From SZUA-254 sp031379665 (lineage in GTDB: Bacteria; Bacteroidota; Ignavibacteria; UBA10030; SZUA-254), in the NCBI GenBank assembly GCA_031379665.1, contig JANNFI010000117.1, positions 1 to 8,790 on the forward strand: a DNA stretch of 8,790 bases, given 5' to 3'. The stretch's first letter is position 1, and the number at the start of each line of letters is the position of its first letter. The position numbers were made by a program, and so were the translations under genes. Shown in pieces: positions 1-6,526 of this stretch. A model generated the notes under the pieces. That model had not been told where the DNA came from. It searched no databases and was given only the letters and a program-made list of their open reading frames with translations.

Positions 1-12
1 GCGGTGTTCCTT

Positions 13-46
13 AACCCGGGCACGCCGGACCTGTGCTCGGGTTTTT
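13..46 (+). terminator. Rho-independent terminator of an upstream off-window gene
   Basis: An 11-bp stem (AACCCGGGCAC pairing with GTGCTCGGGTT, one G-U wobble) closes a 9-nt loop and runs into five T residues at 42-46. The T tract lies on the + strand side, so it would end a + strand gene left of the window. It also separates that gene from the phosphatase gene starting at 177. The GTG at 33, the far upstream in-frame start for the next gene, lies inside this hairpin and is therefore an unlikely start codon. Confidence 0.75.
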
Positions 47-56
47 GCCGGTTCCG

Positions 57-74
57 CCCCCCCCCCCCCCCCCC
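57..74. repeat. Poly-C homopolymer tract (18 C)
   Basis: There is an uninterrupted run of 18 C residues between the upstream terminator and the first gene. Tracts this long are prone to slippage in replication and to length errors in sequencing, so the exact number is uncertain. It lies in the presumed promoter or leader region of the SixA-like gene. It could modulate expression or simply be tolerated. Confidence 0.85.
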
Positions 75-93
75 GAGGTCCAGGCCGGTCAAT

Positions 94-147
94 TCCATCT
101 CGTCCATCTCGTCCATCTCGTCCATCTCGTCCATCTCGTCCACCACG
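94..147. repeat. 9-bp tandem repeat, five perfect copies plus one degenerate copy
   Basis: The unit TCCATCTCG is repeated without change five times (94-138). A sixth copy, TCCACCACG (139-147), matches at 7 of 9 positions. The array ends 29 bp before the likely ATG at 177. Because the unit is a multiple of three, gain or loss of copies would not shift frame. If read through in the frame of the downstream gene it would encode a Val-His-Leu repeat, but no conserved domain extends into it, so it is treated as non-coding. Confidence 0.9.
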
Positions 148-176
148 CCCACGAACCCCTTGACTCATCCCATCCC

Positions 177-686
177 ATGAAATCACTCTACCTCGCCCGC
201 CACGCAAAATCGAGCTGGGACGACACCGATCTCAGCGACTTCGATCGTCCGCTCAACAAACGGGGCCTGCGCGATGCCCCCTTCATCGGCGGACTGCTCG
301 CCGGGATGGGAGAGCGGCCGGAGGTGATCGTCACGAGTCCCGCGAAACGCGCCGCGTCAACCGCGCGCTTCTTCGCCGAAGCCCTCGGGCTTCCGAGCGC
401 GATGGTCGTCGAGCTGAGGCCGCTCTACGCGGCTTCGCCGGAGACCATCCTGGGAGTGGTCCGGGAGCTCGACGACCAGTTCACGCGGGCGATGATCGTT
501 GGTCACAATCCTGGAATGACGCAGGCCGCCGACGAGCTCGCCCCGGGGTCGGTCCTCCACATGCCCACCTGCAGCGTCGCGGCGTTCGATCTGCCGGTGG
601 ATTCGTGGATGATGCTGAGGGTCGGGAAGGGAAAGCTCCGGTTTTTCGAGACGCCGAAGAAGGACCGCAAGGGAGCCGGGGACTGA
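177..686 (+). CDS. SixA-type phosphohistidine phosphatase (histidine phosphatase superfamily)
   Basis: The product is a 169-residue cytoplasmic protein of the histidine phosphatase (phosphoglycerate mutase-like) superfamily, similar in size to the SixA branch. Visible motifs are the N-terminal LYLARHAKSSW with R8 and H9 (the phosphate-accepting histidine of the RHG/RHA motif), SPAKRA with R58, and VGHNPGM with the second catalytic histidine H110. SixA of E. coli removes phosphate from histidine of HPt domains or the phosphotransferase system; the substrate here is unknown. The ATG at 177 was chosen because the domain begins there and the open upstream frame is poly-C and tandem repeat. No clear Shine-Dalgarno sequence precedes it. 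The PAP2 gene starts 16 bp downstream, suggesting co-transcription. Confidence 0.88.
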   Translation: MKSLYLARHAKSSWDDTDLSDFDRPLNKRGLRDAPFIGGLLAGMGERPEVIVTSPAKRAASTARFFAEALGLPSAMVVELRPLYAASPETILGVVRELDDQFTRAMIVGHNPGMTQAADELAPGSVLHMPTCSVAAFDLPVDSWMMLRVGKGKLRFFETPKKDRKGAGD

Positions 687-702
687 CCCCCGGAATCATC
701 CT

Positions 703-1596
703 TTGAAGCCGGTCCATCGCTCCATCGCTTGCGCCTGCCTCGCTTTCTCGTTCAGCGCGCACTGCGCCGCGCAGGAGGGGAATCTCAATGGGGTACCGGG
801 CCCGATTTCCCCTCAACCCGATACCGCCACCCGGCCCGTCACACGGATCCTGCTCGACGACCTCGGCATCGCGTACACCGACGCCATCGGGTTCTTCACG
901 GCCCCGCTTTCGTTCGACGGAGTAGATTGGACCAGGGTTGCCGTCGGCGCGGTCGCCACAGGGGCGGTGATGGCGATGGACGAGCCGCTCAACGCCCTGA
1001 TGGTCTCCAACCCTCATCCCGAATTTCTCACGAAACCGTTCGAATGGGCCGAGCAGTGGGGAAACCTCCGGACGATGCAGTATGCGAGCCTGGGGTTCTA
1101 CTTCGGCGGGCTGGCCGCGGGGAGCGACGGCGTCAGGGTGACAGGCCGCCTGATGGGGGAGGCGCTCCTGCTGTCGGGCCTGCCGGCTATCACGATTCAG
1201 TACGGCCTGGGCCGAAGCAGGCCCTATTCCGGGAAGGGCGCCTGGGACTACAACTTTTTCGAGTGGAGCAACGAAAACCAGTCGTTCCCTTCGGGGCACA
1301 CGACCGTCGCGTTCGCGATTTCGACGGTCCTGGCGAAGCGGATCGACCGGACCTGGGCGTCCATCCCGCTCTATGCTATGGCCGGCTTGACGGCCCTGTC
1401 GCTCGGTTGGTCCAACCAGCACTGGCCCTCGGACCTGCTCATCGGGGCCGCTCTCGGTTACCTGGCGGGGAGTTACGTCGTGGACCGGGAGGCGGAGCGA
1501 ACCGCGGACGCGGGGAGCAGGGGCCGGGGAGAGCGGAGCCGGTTCGGAATAGGTCTGGGAAAGGGAGGGGTTACGATGAAGTATATCATCTACTGA
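703..1596 (+). CDS. Exported PAP2-superfamily phosphatase with altered active-site residues
   Basis: This 297-residue protein starts at a TTG, the only start that keeps the signal peptide (hydrophobic stretch about residues 7-23, likely cleaved near the CAAQ). The mature part has several hydrophobic segments and the three-part PAP2 signature: RSRP (171-174), PSGH (196-199) and a third motif with H240 and D244. PAP2 enzymes dephosphorylate lipids or other small phosphates in the periplasm or membrane through a phosphohistidine intermediate. Two usual residues are replaced. The lysine of KX6RP is Q166, and the arginine of SRX5HX3D is L234. Activity or substrate may therefore differ from the family norm. 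The last residues, ending in Tyr, alternate in a strand-like way. The gene is probably co-transcribed with the SixA-like gene. The superfamily is sure; the function is not. Confidence 0.88.
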   Translation: MKPVHRSIACACLAFSFSAHCAAQEGNLNGVPGPISPQPDTATRPVTRILLDDLGIAYTDAIGFFTAPLSFDGVDWTRVAVGAVATGAVMAMDEPLNALMVSNPHPEFLTKPFEWAEQWGNLRTMQYASLGFYFGGLAAGSDGVRVTGRLMGEALLLSGLPAITIQYGLGRSRPYSGKGAWDYNFFEWSNENQSFPSGHTTVAFAISTVLAKRIDRTWASIPLYAMAGLTALSLGWSNQHWPSDLLIGAALGYLAGSYVVDREAERTADAGSRGRGERSRFGIGLGKGGVTMKYIIY

Positions 1597-1657
1597 TATT
1601 CTACTGAAACTATTCTGAGCTCCCCGTGAGATTCCGTTGAGAGCCTCCGGGGGGAGG

Positions 1658-4372
1658 TCAGAAGGCGAAGCCACCCGTCAAATATACACCCGATCCCTCC
1701 TGCGAACCGACGACCGAGATGCTGAGCACGTTCATCGGTTCGATGAACGATATCCAGATCCCGGCGCTGACGGAGTTGTGCCACTGCTTGGATGCTTCGC
1801 CTTCGACGAAGACCCGGCCCGTCTCACCACCGGCCGAGATGCCCATGCTCATCGGCACGAGCAACAAAAACGAGGCCACCCTCATCCGGAACTCCGCGCC
1901 GCCGTAGACCACTGACTCGCCGGCGAAGCGCTGCTTTTCGTATCCCCGCAACGGCGCGTTCGTTCCGCCCGAGGCGTCGGTGATGGGACCGCCAAGTCCC
2001 GGGCCCGTCCCCCCGAGGAACGCCGACTCGTACCAGGGGAAGTCCCCCCAATTCTTCTGAGCGCCCGCCCGCAGGGCGCACGTCAATGGAATACTCCCCG
2101 GGGTGAGGTACGTCCGGAATTCCCCGGCGAGTTTGCGGAAGGACGCGTATCCGTCGGTCATCGGATGGTGGCCCGAGAACCGCACGACGCCCAGGATCCC
2201 TCGCGTCGGCGCCGCGCTGATGTCGCGCGAGTCGTGCTTCGCTTCGAGGAGAACGTTCAGATACCACGACGATGACATCGATCCGCCGGGGGAGAGACTC
2301 TGCAGGATGGTTCCCTCCTCGGGGTCGGGGTCGAACTGCTTCAGGCCGAGACCGAGACTGAGCCCCGTGGCGCTCGAGAGGGGCAAGACGAGCGTCGGCG
2401 CGATGAGGAAATGTCTGGAACGCGCCTGGTAATAACCCGCCTCGAGGAGGGAATCGTCGAGTGGGACCGAGTTGCCGTACCCGAAGAAGTTGAGGATGTT
2501 CAAGTGCGACAGCTCCACCTTGAGGTTCAGCCTCCGGCCCGGGACGACGGTGTAGAAATCGCCCGTGTAGTCGAACCGGCCCCGCCCGGGGGTGGTGGCG
2601 TAGCCGGCGCGTAATTGCATCCTGTAGACGTAGGGATCCGCCCTGAAGCCGTGCTTGTAGAGGATGGGGCCCCCACCGATGAAGAGTCCCTCGTCCGGTG
2701 AAATCGAATACCACGGGGCGAACTTCCAGTCGTACCCGTAGTCGCGGAGGATAGGTTCATATTTTTCCAGTTCCTTCGCAGGTTTCTTCACGGGCGTCGG
2801 GTCGAAACTCATCCGGGTCGCGGTGGAGCGACGGGTATCGTGGTCCTCGTCGTAGACCGCAACCGCCGGAGAGCTGAAAAGGGTAAAGGGGACGCTCTCC
2901 GCGATGCCGCCGCCGGTCGACTCGTCGACGATCTCATCCTCTCCCTTCCCGCCCGCGATGACGATGGATGTCGATGCGTCCCGCTCCCCGCTGATCCTCA
3001 CATAATCGTCCCCGCCCTGGAGGTAGAACCGTATCTCGTGGGTTTCGTCGTCGAGGAACACCCTCCGGAATCGCGGTTCGCCACTCTTCCCACCAGTCTC
3101 TTTATCGCGTTTATAGATTGCCACGTCGACCTTTTCATCGTCCCGGTAGACGATGTCGACATATTCGCGTTTGTCGCTCGCGTGGATGTCGGGGTACTCG
3201 GCCAGGATTTCGTAGAATTCGCGCGCCGCCTCAGGGAGGGCGGAGCGCCGGATTTTCAGCGTCCGGATGACGTACTCGCCCTCGAGCTCGAACATCTCCC
3301 CGGGGAGTCGTCTCACCGCGGCATCGATCACGGCGTCGGTGAGGTTGGCACTCAGGTAACGCGCCACCGAGTCCCATACCGGCCATCCGGCGCCCGCGAG
3401 CAGACGACGGTCGACGAACCGGCCCGACCAGGTGAGGTCCTCGATTTCCGGGAGATCGTCGCTGAACCCCTCCAGCTGGGGGACCGCGATGGAGGCGATC
3501 CAGGGGAAGAGGCCGTCGAATCGCGCGAACGCCTGGTCGCGGTCGCGGGGAATGGGGACCCACCGGCGCCCGCCTGATGAGTCGTTCCGGTACCCCGCCC
3601 ACTTCCACTGGTCGGTGTGCCGGTCCCAGTCGCCGAGGAAAATGTCCATCAATCGCGCCTTGATGAGTTCCGCCTCCACCAGGCGGTCGTCGTCGTCTTC
3701 TTCGAGCTCTTCGAAGAAATCGTGGGTGGTAAGGAACTTGTCGGCGCCGCCAAAGCGTTCGACGCCCGGCTTGTCGTCCTCCGGATCGTCCGGATTTTCT
3801 TCGATGGTGCCGAGGAGCCCGCCGAATTCCGCCTGGAAGGGGCCGAGCTTCGATGTGTTCGGCAGGAAGACGAACCGCGGCGGGGCGTTCAGCACCCCGA
3901 CGGCGTTCAAAAGCGGCGCCACGACCACCGGCGCCAATGGGTTGGACGAACTGACCTGGTCCTGGATGACGTCGGCCGCAAGCGATTCCTCCAGTTCCGG
4001 GGGGAGCACCTTCGGCTCCTTCACGACTGAACGGAATTTATATTCCTTCCCGTCGGCCCCCGTGAACCGGAGCGACTTCGTCTGAAAGCCACCTCCGCGT
4101 TTTTTGGGCTTCAACCCCCCGGCGAAATCGTCAAGGTCGAGCACATCCACTTCCATCGGAGTGGCCCAGATATCGCGCCAGTGAGCGCCAAAGAAGATTT
4201 CGTGCAGCCAGCCGGCACGGTATTGCGTGTCGGGCGCGATGGTAACGGTTTGAGGGTCACCGGTGGAATACTGAAAGGCGCCGAGGAGGGTGGGAAAGAC
4301 AAACGAGATCGTGAGGAAGAGGGCGACGATCGTCACGGCAGAATGTTCGGACTTTGTCATCCGCCTGTTCAC
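1658..4372 (-). CDS. Kinase-like domain fused to an Omp85/D15-type outer-membrane beta-barrel
   Basis: The product has 904 residues. Residues 11-33 form a signal peptide. Residues about 55-120 hold a conserved-looking block (HEIFFGAHWRDIW, GGGFQTKSLR, RSVVK118). GDWDRHTD (247-254) and IPRDRDQAF (274-282) resemble the catalytic and metal-binding loops of atypical kinases such as FAM20 and HipA; this is inference. An acidic glycine-rich segment (GGDDYVRI, GGKGEDE) lies at 453-480. The C-terminal 360 residues are rich in amphipathic strands, contain the Omp85-like LRGY (808-811), and end in Phe (GGFAF), a typical barrel-assembly signal. The GTG at 4372 overlaps the upstream TGA as GTGA, so translation is probably coupled. 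ATG at 4360 (residue 5) is the alternative start. I read it as an outer-membrane protein with a periplasmic kinase-like domain. Substrate and true catalysis are unknown. Confidence 0.85.
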   Translation of the reverse strand: MNRRMTKSEHSAVTIVALFLTISFVFPTLLGAFQYSTGDPQTVTIAPDTQYRAGWLHEIFFGAHWRDIWATPMEVDVLDLDDFAGGLKPKKRGGGFQTKSLRFTGADGKEYKFRSVVKEPKVLPPELEESLAADVIQDQVSSSNPLAPVVVAPLLNAVGVLNAPPRFVFLPNTSKLGPFQAEFGGLLGTIEENPDDPEDDKPGVERFGGADKFLTTHDFFEELEEDDDDRLVEAELIKARLMDIFLGDWDRHTDQWKWAGYRNDSSGGRRWVPIPRDRDQAFARFDGLFPWIASIAVPQLEGFSDDLPEIEDLTWSGRFVDRRLLAGAGWPVWDSVARYLSANLTDAVIDAAVRRLPGEMFELEGEYVIRTLKIRRSALPEAAREFYEILAEYPDIHASDKREYVDIVYRDDEKVDVAIYKRDKETGGKSGEPRFRRVFLDDETHEIRFYLQGGDDYVRISGERDASTSIVIAGGKGEDEIVDESTGGGIAESVPFTLFSSPAVAVYDEDHDTRRSTATRMSFDPTPVKKPAKELEKYEPILRDYGYDWKFAPWYSISPDEGLFIGGGPILYKHGFRADPYVYRMQLRAGYATTPGRGRFDYTGDFYTVVPGRRLNLKVELSHLNILNFFGYGNSVPLDDSLLEAGYYQARSRHFLIAPTLVLPLSSATGLSLGLGLKQFDPDPEEGTILQSLSPGGSMSSSWYLNVLLEAKHDSRDISAAPTRGILGVVRFSGHHPMTDGYASFRKLAGEFRTYLTPGSIPLTCALRAGAQKNWGDFPWYESAFLGGTGPGLGGPITDASGGTNAPLRGYEKQRFAGESVVYGGAEFRMRVASFLLLVPMSMGISAGGETGRVFVEGEASKQWHNSVSAGIWISFIEPMNVLSISVVGSQEGSGVYLTGGFAF

Positions 4373-5259
4373 TTCCCCGAAGGCACATAGGTCACGATCG
4401 TCCCTTTTCGGGCGCCCTCGTTCGCTATGTACAGGACACCCTTTGCGTCGAAGGCGATGCCCTCGGGTTGTTCGTGGTATTTTTTCGGGAGGCTCGCGTA
4501 CGCCAGAATCTTTCCGGCCGGAGTGAGCTCCAGAATGGAGTTGCCGACAGCGCTGATGACGAAAAAGTTGCCACTCTTGGGGTGCCGCGCGATGCCCGAC
4601 GGCCGGAACTCTTTTAACGCGAACCGTTTCTTCAGCTCGACCAGGTCGATCAGGAACCTCGGAGTCTTGACGAGCTTGCCGCTCTTGAGGTTGAAGGCGT
4701 AGACCGCCCTCGTCTTCCCGGAGTCCCGTCCGGGCCAGGCCTTGCAGGCGAGGAGAAGGCAGCCCGTGAGGGGATCGAAGCAGAGGCCCTCCACGTCGCT
4801 CCTGGCCGTGAGACCCGTCGGCCGGAGGACGAAAGGAACGTTCTCTTTATCCCGTCCTTCGCGGAAGGCGAAAAGGTCCCCGACGCTGCTCACGAGATAG
4901 AACGTGTCCCCGACAACCTCGATGTCTTCGAAATCCTTTTGTAGCCGGCGCTCTCCAACGGCGAACTGCCGGATCATCTTTCCTGTCCCGGGGTCGATCT
5001 GGAAGATAGCGCCGCGTTCATCGTTGTGTCCGAAAAGTCGCCCGTCCCCTGAGATCGTGATGCCGGAGACCTCTCGCAGAACTGAAGGGAGCGACAAGAC
5101 CGTCGCAGGTCGCTCAGAAAACGGATAACCCCCGGGTGTGACGGTCACTTTGGGGGTTGGTGCCGCGGAGGCAGGCGCCATGGGGGCTGGCGCCGCGGGA
5201 GTCGATTGGGATCCCTGGAAAGCGGACATCACGATGTGCAGCATTAAGGTGAGATACAT
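4369..5259 (-). CDS. SdiA-regulated (YjiK-like) exported beta-propeller protein
   Basis: The chosen start gives 296 residues. A hydrophobic N-terminus (1-16) suggests export, and an Ala/Pro-rich linker (19-36) leads to a beta-propeller. The propeller shows recurrent blade motifs: EVSGI (63-67), DFEDIE (109-114), DVEGL (155-159), RPSGI (219-223) and QPEGI (264-268), each followed by a short hydrophobic strand such as YLVSS or LYIAN. This pattern fits the SdiA-regulated/YjiK family, which is related in fold to phytase-like esterase propellers; its biochemical role is poorly known. The start is uncertain. ATG at 5259 begins the hydrophobic segment but lacks basic residues and a Shine-Dalgarno sequence, while the frame is open to ATG at 5322, which would add 21 residues including arginines. 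The stop overlaps the start of the kinase-like/barrel gene, so the two form an operon. Confidence 0.82.
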   Translation of the reverse strand: MYLTLMLHIVMSAFQGSQSTPAAPAPMAPASAAPTPKVTVTPGGYPFSERPATVLSLPSVLREVSGITISGDGRLFGHNDERGAIFQIDPGTGKMIRQFAVGERRLQKDFEDIEVVGDTFYLVSSVGDLFAFREGRDKENVPFVLRPTGLTARSDVEGLCFDPLTGCLLLACKAWPGRDSGKTRAVYAFNLKSGKLVKTPRFLIDLVELKKRFALKEFRPSGIARHPKSGNFFVISAVGNSILELTPAGKILAYASLPKKYHEQPEGIAFDAKGVLYIANEGARKGTIVTYVPSGK

Positions 5260-5263
5260 TCGC

Positions 5264-5294
5264 TGAATATATGTATTGCGAGAAGCATGTGCAA
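5264..5294 (-). promoter_or_regulatory. Candidate Bacteroidota-type promoter for the propeller-barrel operon
   Basis: On the - strand TTG (5294-5292) is followed after 20 nt by TATATTCA (5271-5264), close to the TTTG/TAnnTTTG spacing used by Bacteroidota primary sigma factors. The -7 element ends only four bases before the ATG at 5259. If the promoter is real, the mRNA would be nearly leaderless from that ATG. This also bears on which start codon is used. Confidence 0.35.
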
Positions 5295-5302
5295 TATTAT
5301 GG

Positions 5303-5310
5303 TATATTTG
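5303..5310 (+). promoter_or_regulatory. TAnnTTTG-type -7 element ahead of the type III PKS operon
   Basis: TATATTTG matches the Bacteroidota -7 consensus TAnnTTTG exactly and lies 30 bp before the PKS start codon in an AT-rich patch within GC-rich DNA. The nearest TTG upstream (5276-5278) is 24 nt away, slightly long for the -33 element. A 6-bp inverted repeat, TATTGC (5274-5279) and GCAATA (5291-5296), lies between and could be an operator shared with the divergent operon. Confidence 0.42.
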
Positions 5311-5340
5311 AAGCATACGCACTCAAATGAAGGAAATCCG

Positions 5341-6504
5341 ATGAACTCCATCGACGTCTTCGCGGCCGGTATCGACCGTGCCACCCTAACGGTCGGGGAG
5401 CCGGCGAGCCAGTACTCCCTCCCGGCGGTTCTCTCGCTGGCGACGGCGAGTCCCCCCGGCAGGTATGGACAGCGACAGATTTACGACGCGCTTGCGGAGC
5501 GATGGGCCTCGTACCGCCACCCCCGGATCGAGCAGGTCTTCATCGAGAGCGACATCGACTACCGTCACCTCTGTATGGACGTCGGGAGTTTCACTGGCGC
5601 CGAAACGCTCGACGAGATGCACAAACGTTTCGTCGACGGCGCCACCGTGATGGGGTGCGACGCGATCCGCACGGCGCTCGATAGTTCCGGCGTGAAGGCC
5701 GCGGAGATCGATTTTCTCGTGACGGCCACCTGCACCGGGTATGTCTGTCCCGGACTCGGGTCGGTGTATGCGAAGGAGTTCGGTTTCCCCTTGAACCTGC
5801 AGCGTGCGGAGCTTGTCGGAATGGGATGCGCCGGCGCGTTGCCGGCGATGCAGCGAGCGTATGATTTCGTAAGGTCGAACCCGGGGAAGAAGGCGCTGGT
5901 TGTGGCGGTGGAGGTCTGCTCCGCCTGTTATTACCTTGACGATTCGCTCGAGACGATCATCGGCAACGCCATCTGTGCCGACGGGGCTGCGGCGATGATC
6001 GTGGGGATGCGCAACGGCGATTTCGAGAGGGGGTCGGATGCGCGGGGAGCGGTCGTCCTGCCGCGCATCCTGGGGTTCCGGACGCTGCACGATACGTCGT
6101 TCATCGACAAAGTCGGATTCCGACAGCAGGAGGGGCGCCTCAGGATCGTGCTGTCGAAGGACCTCCGGGATTCGGCCGGTGGTCTCGTCGCCCGGGTGGT
6201 GGAGGAGATCCTCGCGGACCACGGACTACGGAAGGATGATATATCGCACTGGATACTCCACCCAGGGGGCCGGAAGATCATCGACGCGGTCCAGGCAGGG
6301 CTCGGCCTGAACGACGCGCAGATCGCTCAGAGCAAGTGGGTGCTGAGGAATTTCGGTAATATGTCTTCCCCAACAGTCCTCTTCGTGCTCGACCGGACGG
6401 TGAGACCGCCGGAAAACGCCGACCGCCCGCGCGAGGGGGACCTCGGAATAATGATCGCGATGGGGCCCGGGCTGGCAGTGGAAGGCGCCCTGCTCCGGTG
6501 GTAA
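5341..6504 (+). CDS. Type III polyketide synthase (chalcone/stilbene synthase family)
   Basis: The product is a 387-residue cytoplasmic enzyme, full length for the family. The catalytic triad is intact: C163 in LVGMGCAGALP, H307 in HPGG and N340 in GNMSS. The C-terminal MGPGL motif (374-378) is also present. Such enzymes extend an acyl-CoA starter with malonyl-CoA and cyclise the product to resorcinols, pyrones or related rings; starter and product cannot be read from sequence. The ATG at 5341 has a good ribosome-binding site (AAGGA, about 7 nt before it), which favours it over the ATG at 5287 in the promoter region. The methyltransferase gene follows after 22 bp. Paired type III PKS and methyltransferase genes in bacteria commonly make methylated phenolic lipids or quinone-like compounds. 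Confidence 0.95.
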   Translation: MNSIDVFAAGIDRATLTVGEPASQYSLPAVLSLATASPPGRYGQRQIYDALAERWASYRHPRIEQVFIESDIDYRHLCMDVGSFTGAETLDEMHKRFVDGATVMGCDAIRTALDSSGVKAAEIDFLVTATCTGYVCPGLGSVYAKEFGFPLNLQRAELVGMGCAGALPAMQRAYDFVRSNPGKKALVVAVEVCSACYYLDDSLETIIGNAICADGAAAMIVGMRNGDFERGSDARGAVVLPRILGFRTLHDTSFIDKVGFRQQEGRLRIVLSKDLRDSAGGLVARVVEEILADHGLRKDDISHWILHPGGRKIIDAVQAGLGLNDAQIAQSKWVLRNFGNMSSPTVLFVLDRTVRPPENADRPREGDLGIMIAMGPGLAVEGALLRW

Positions 6505-6526
6505 GGATGTTCCGGTCCTGCGCGGA

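Noticed and set aside
33..176. Upstream GTG start that would extend the SixA-like protein by 48 residues
   Set aside because: The GTG is inside a terminator hairpin, and the extension would be poly-Pro and Val-His-Leu repeats from low-complexity DNA. The domain begins at the ATG at 177.
729..1607. Second + strand open frame overlapping nearly all of the PAP2 gene
   Set aside because: The translation is Arg-rich and without motifs. The frame at 703 carries all PAP2 signatures, so this is a frame shadow.
1643..1658. Small hairpin (CCTCC/GGAGG with a GGGG loop) at the end of the kinase-like/barrel gene
   Set aside because: The stem has only five or six pairs, touches the stop codon and has no T tract, so it was not called a terminator for either convergent gene.
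481..1674. Open frame of 397 codons on the - strand across the PAP2 gene
   Set aside because: It lies antisense to a gene with clear PAP2 motifs and a signal peptide. Its translation is rich in Arg and Pro with no domain pattern, as expected from third-position GC bias.
3678..3720. Trinucleotide-like repeat (GTCGTC, TTCTTC) within the barrel gene
   Set aside because: It encodes the acidic EELEEDDDD segment in frame and is short. It is better explained as a coding low-complexity patch than as a separate repeat element.
1824..4085. Several long open frames of 200-300 codons on both strands inside the kinase-like/barrel gene
   Set aside because: All are shadows of the 904-residue frame, of biased composition, and lack plausible starts or domains.
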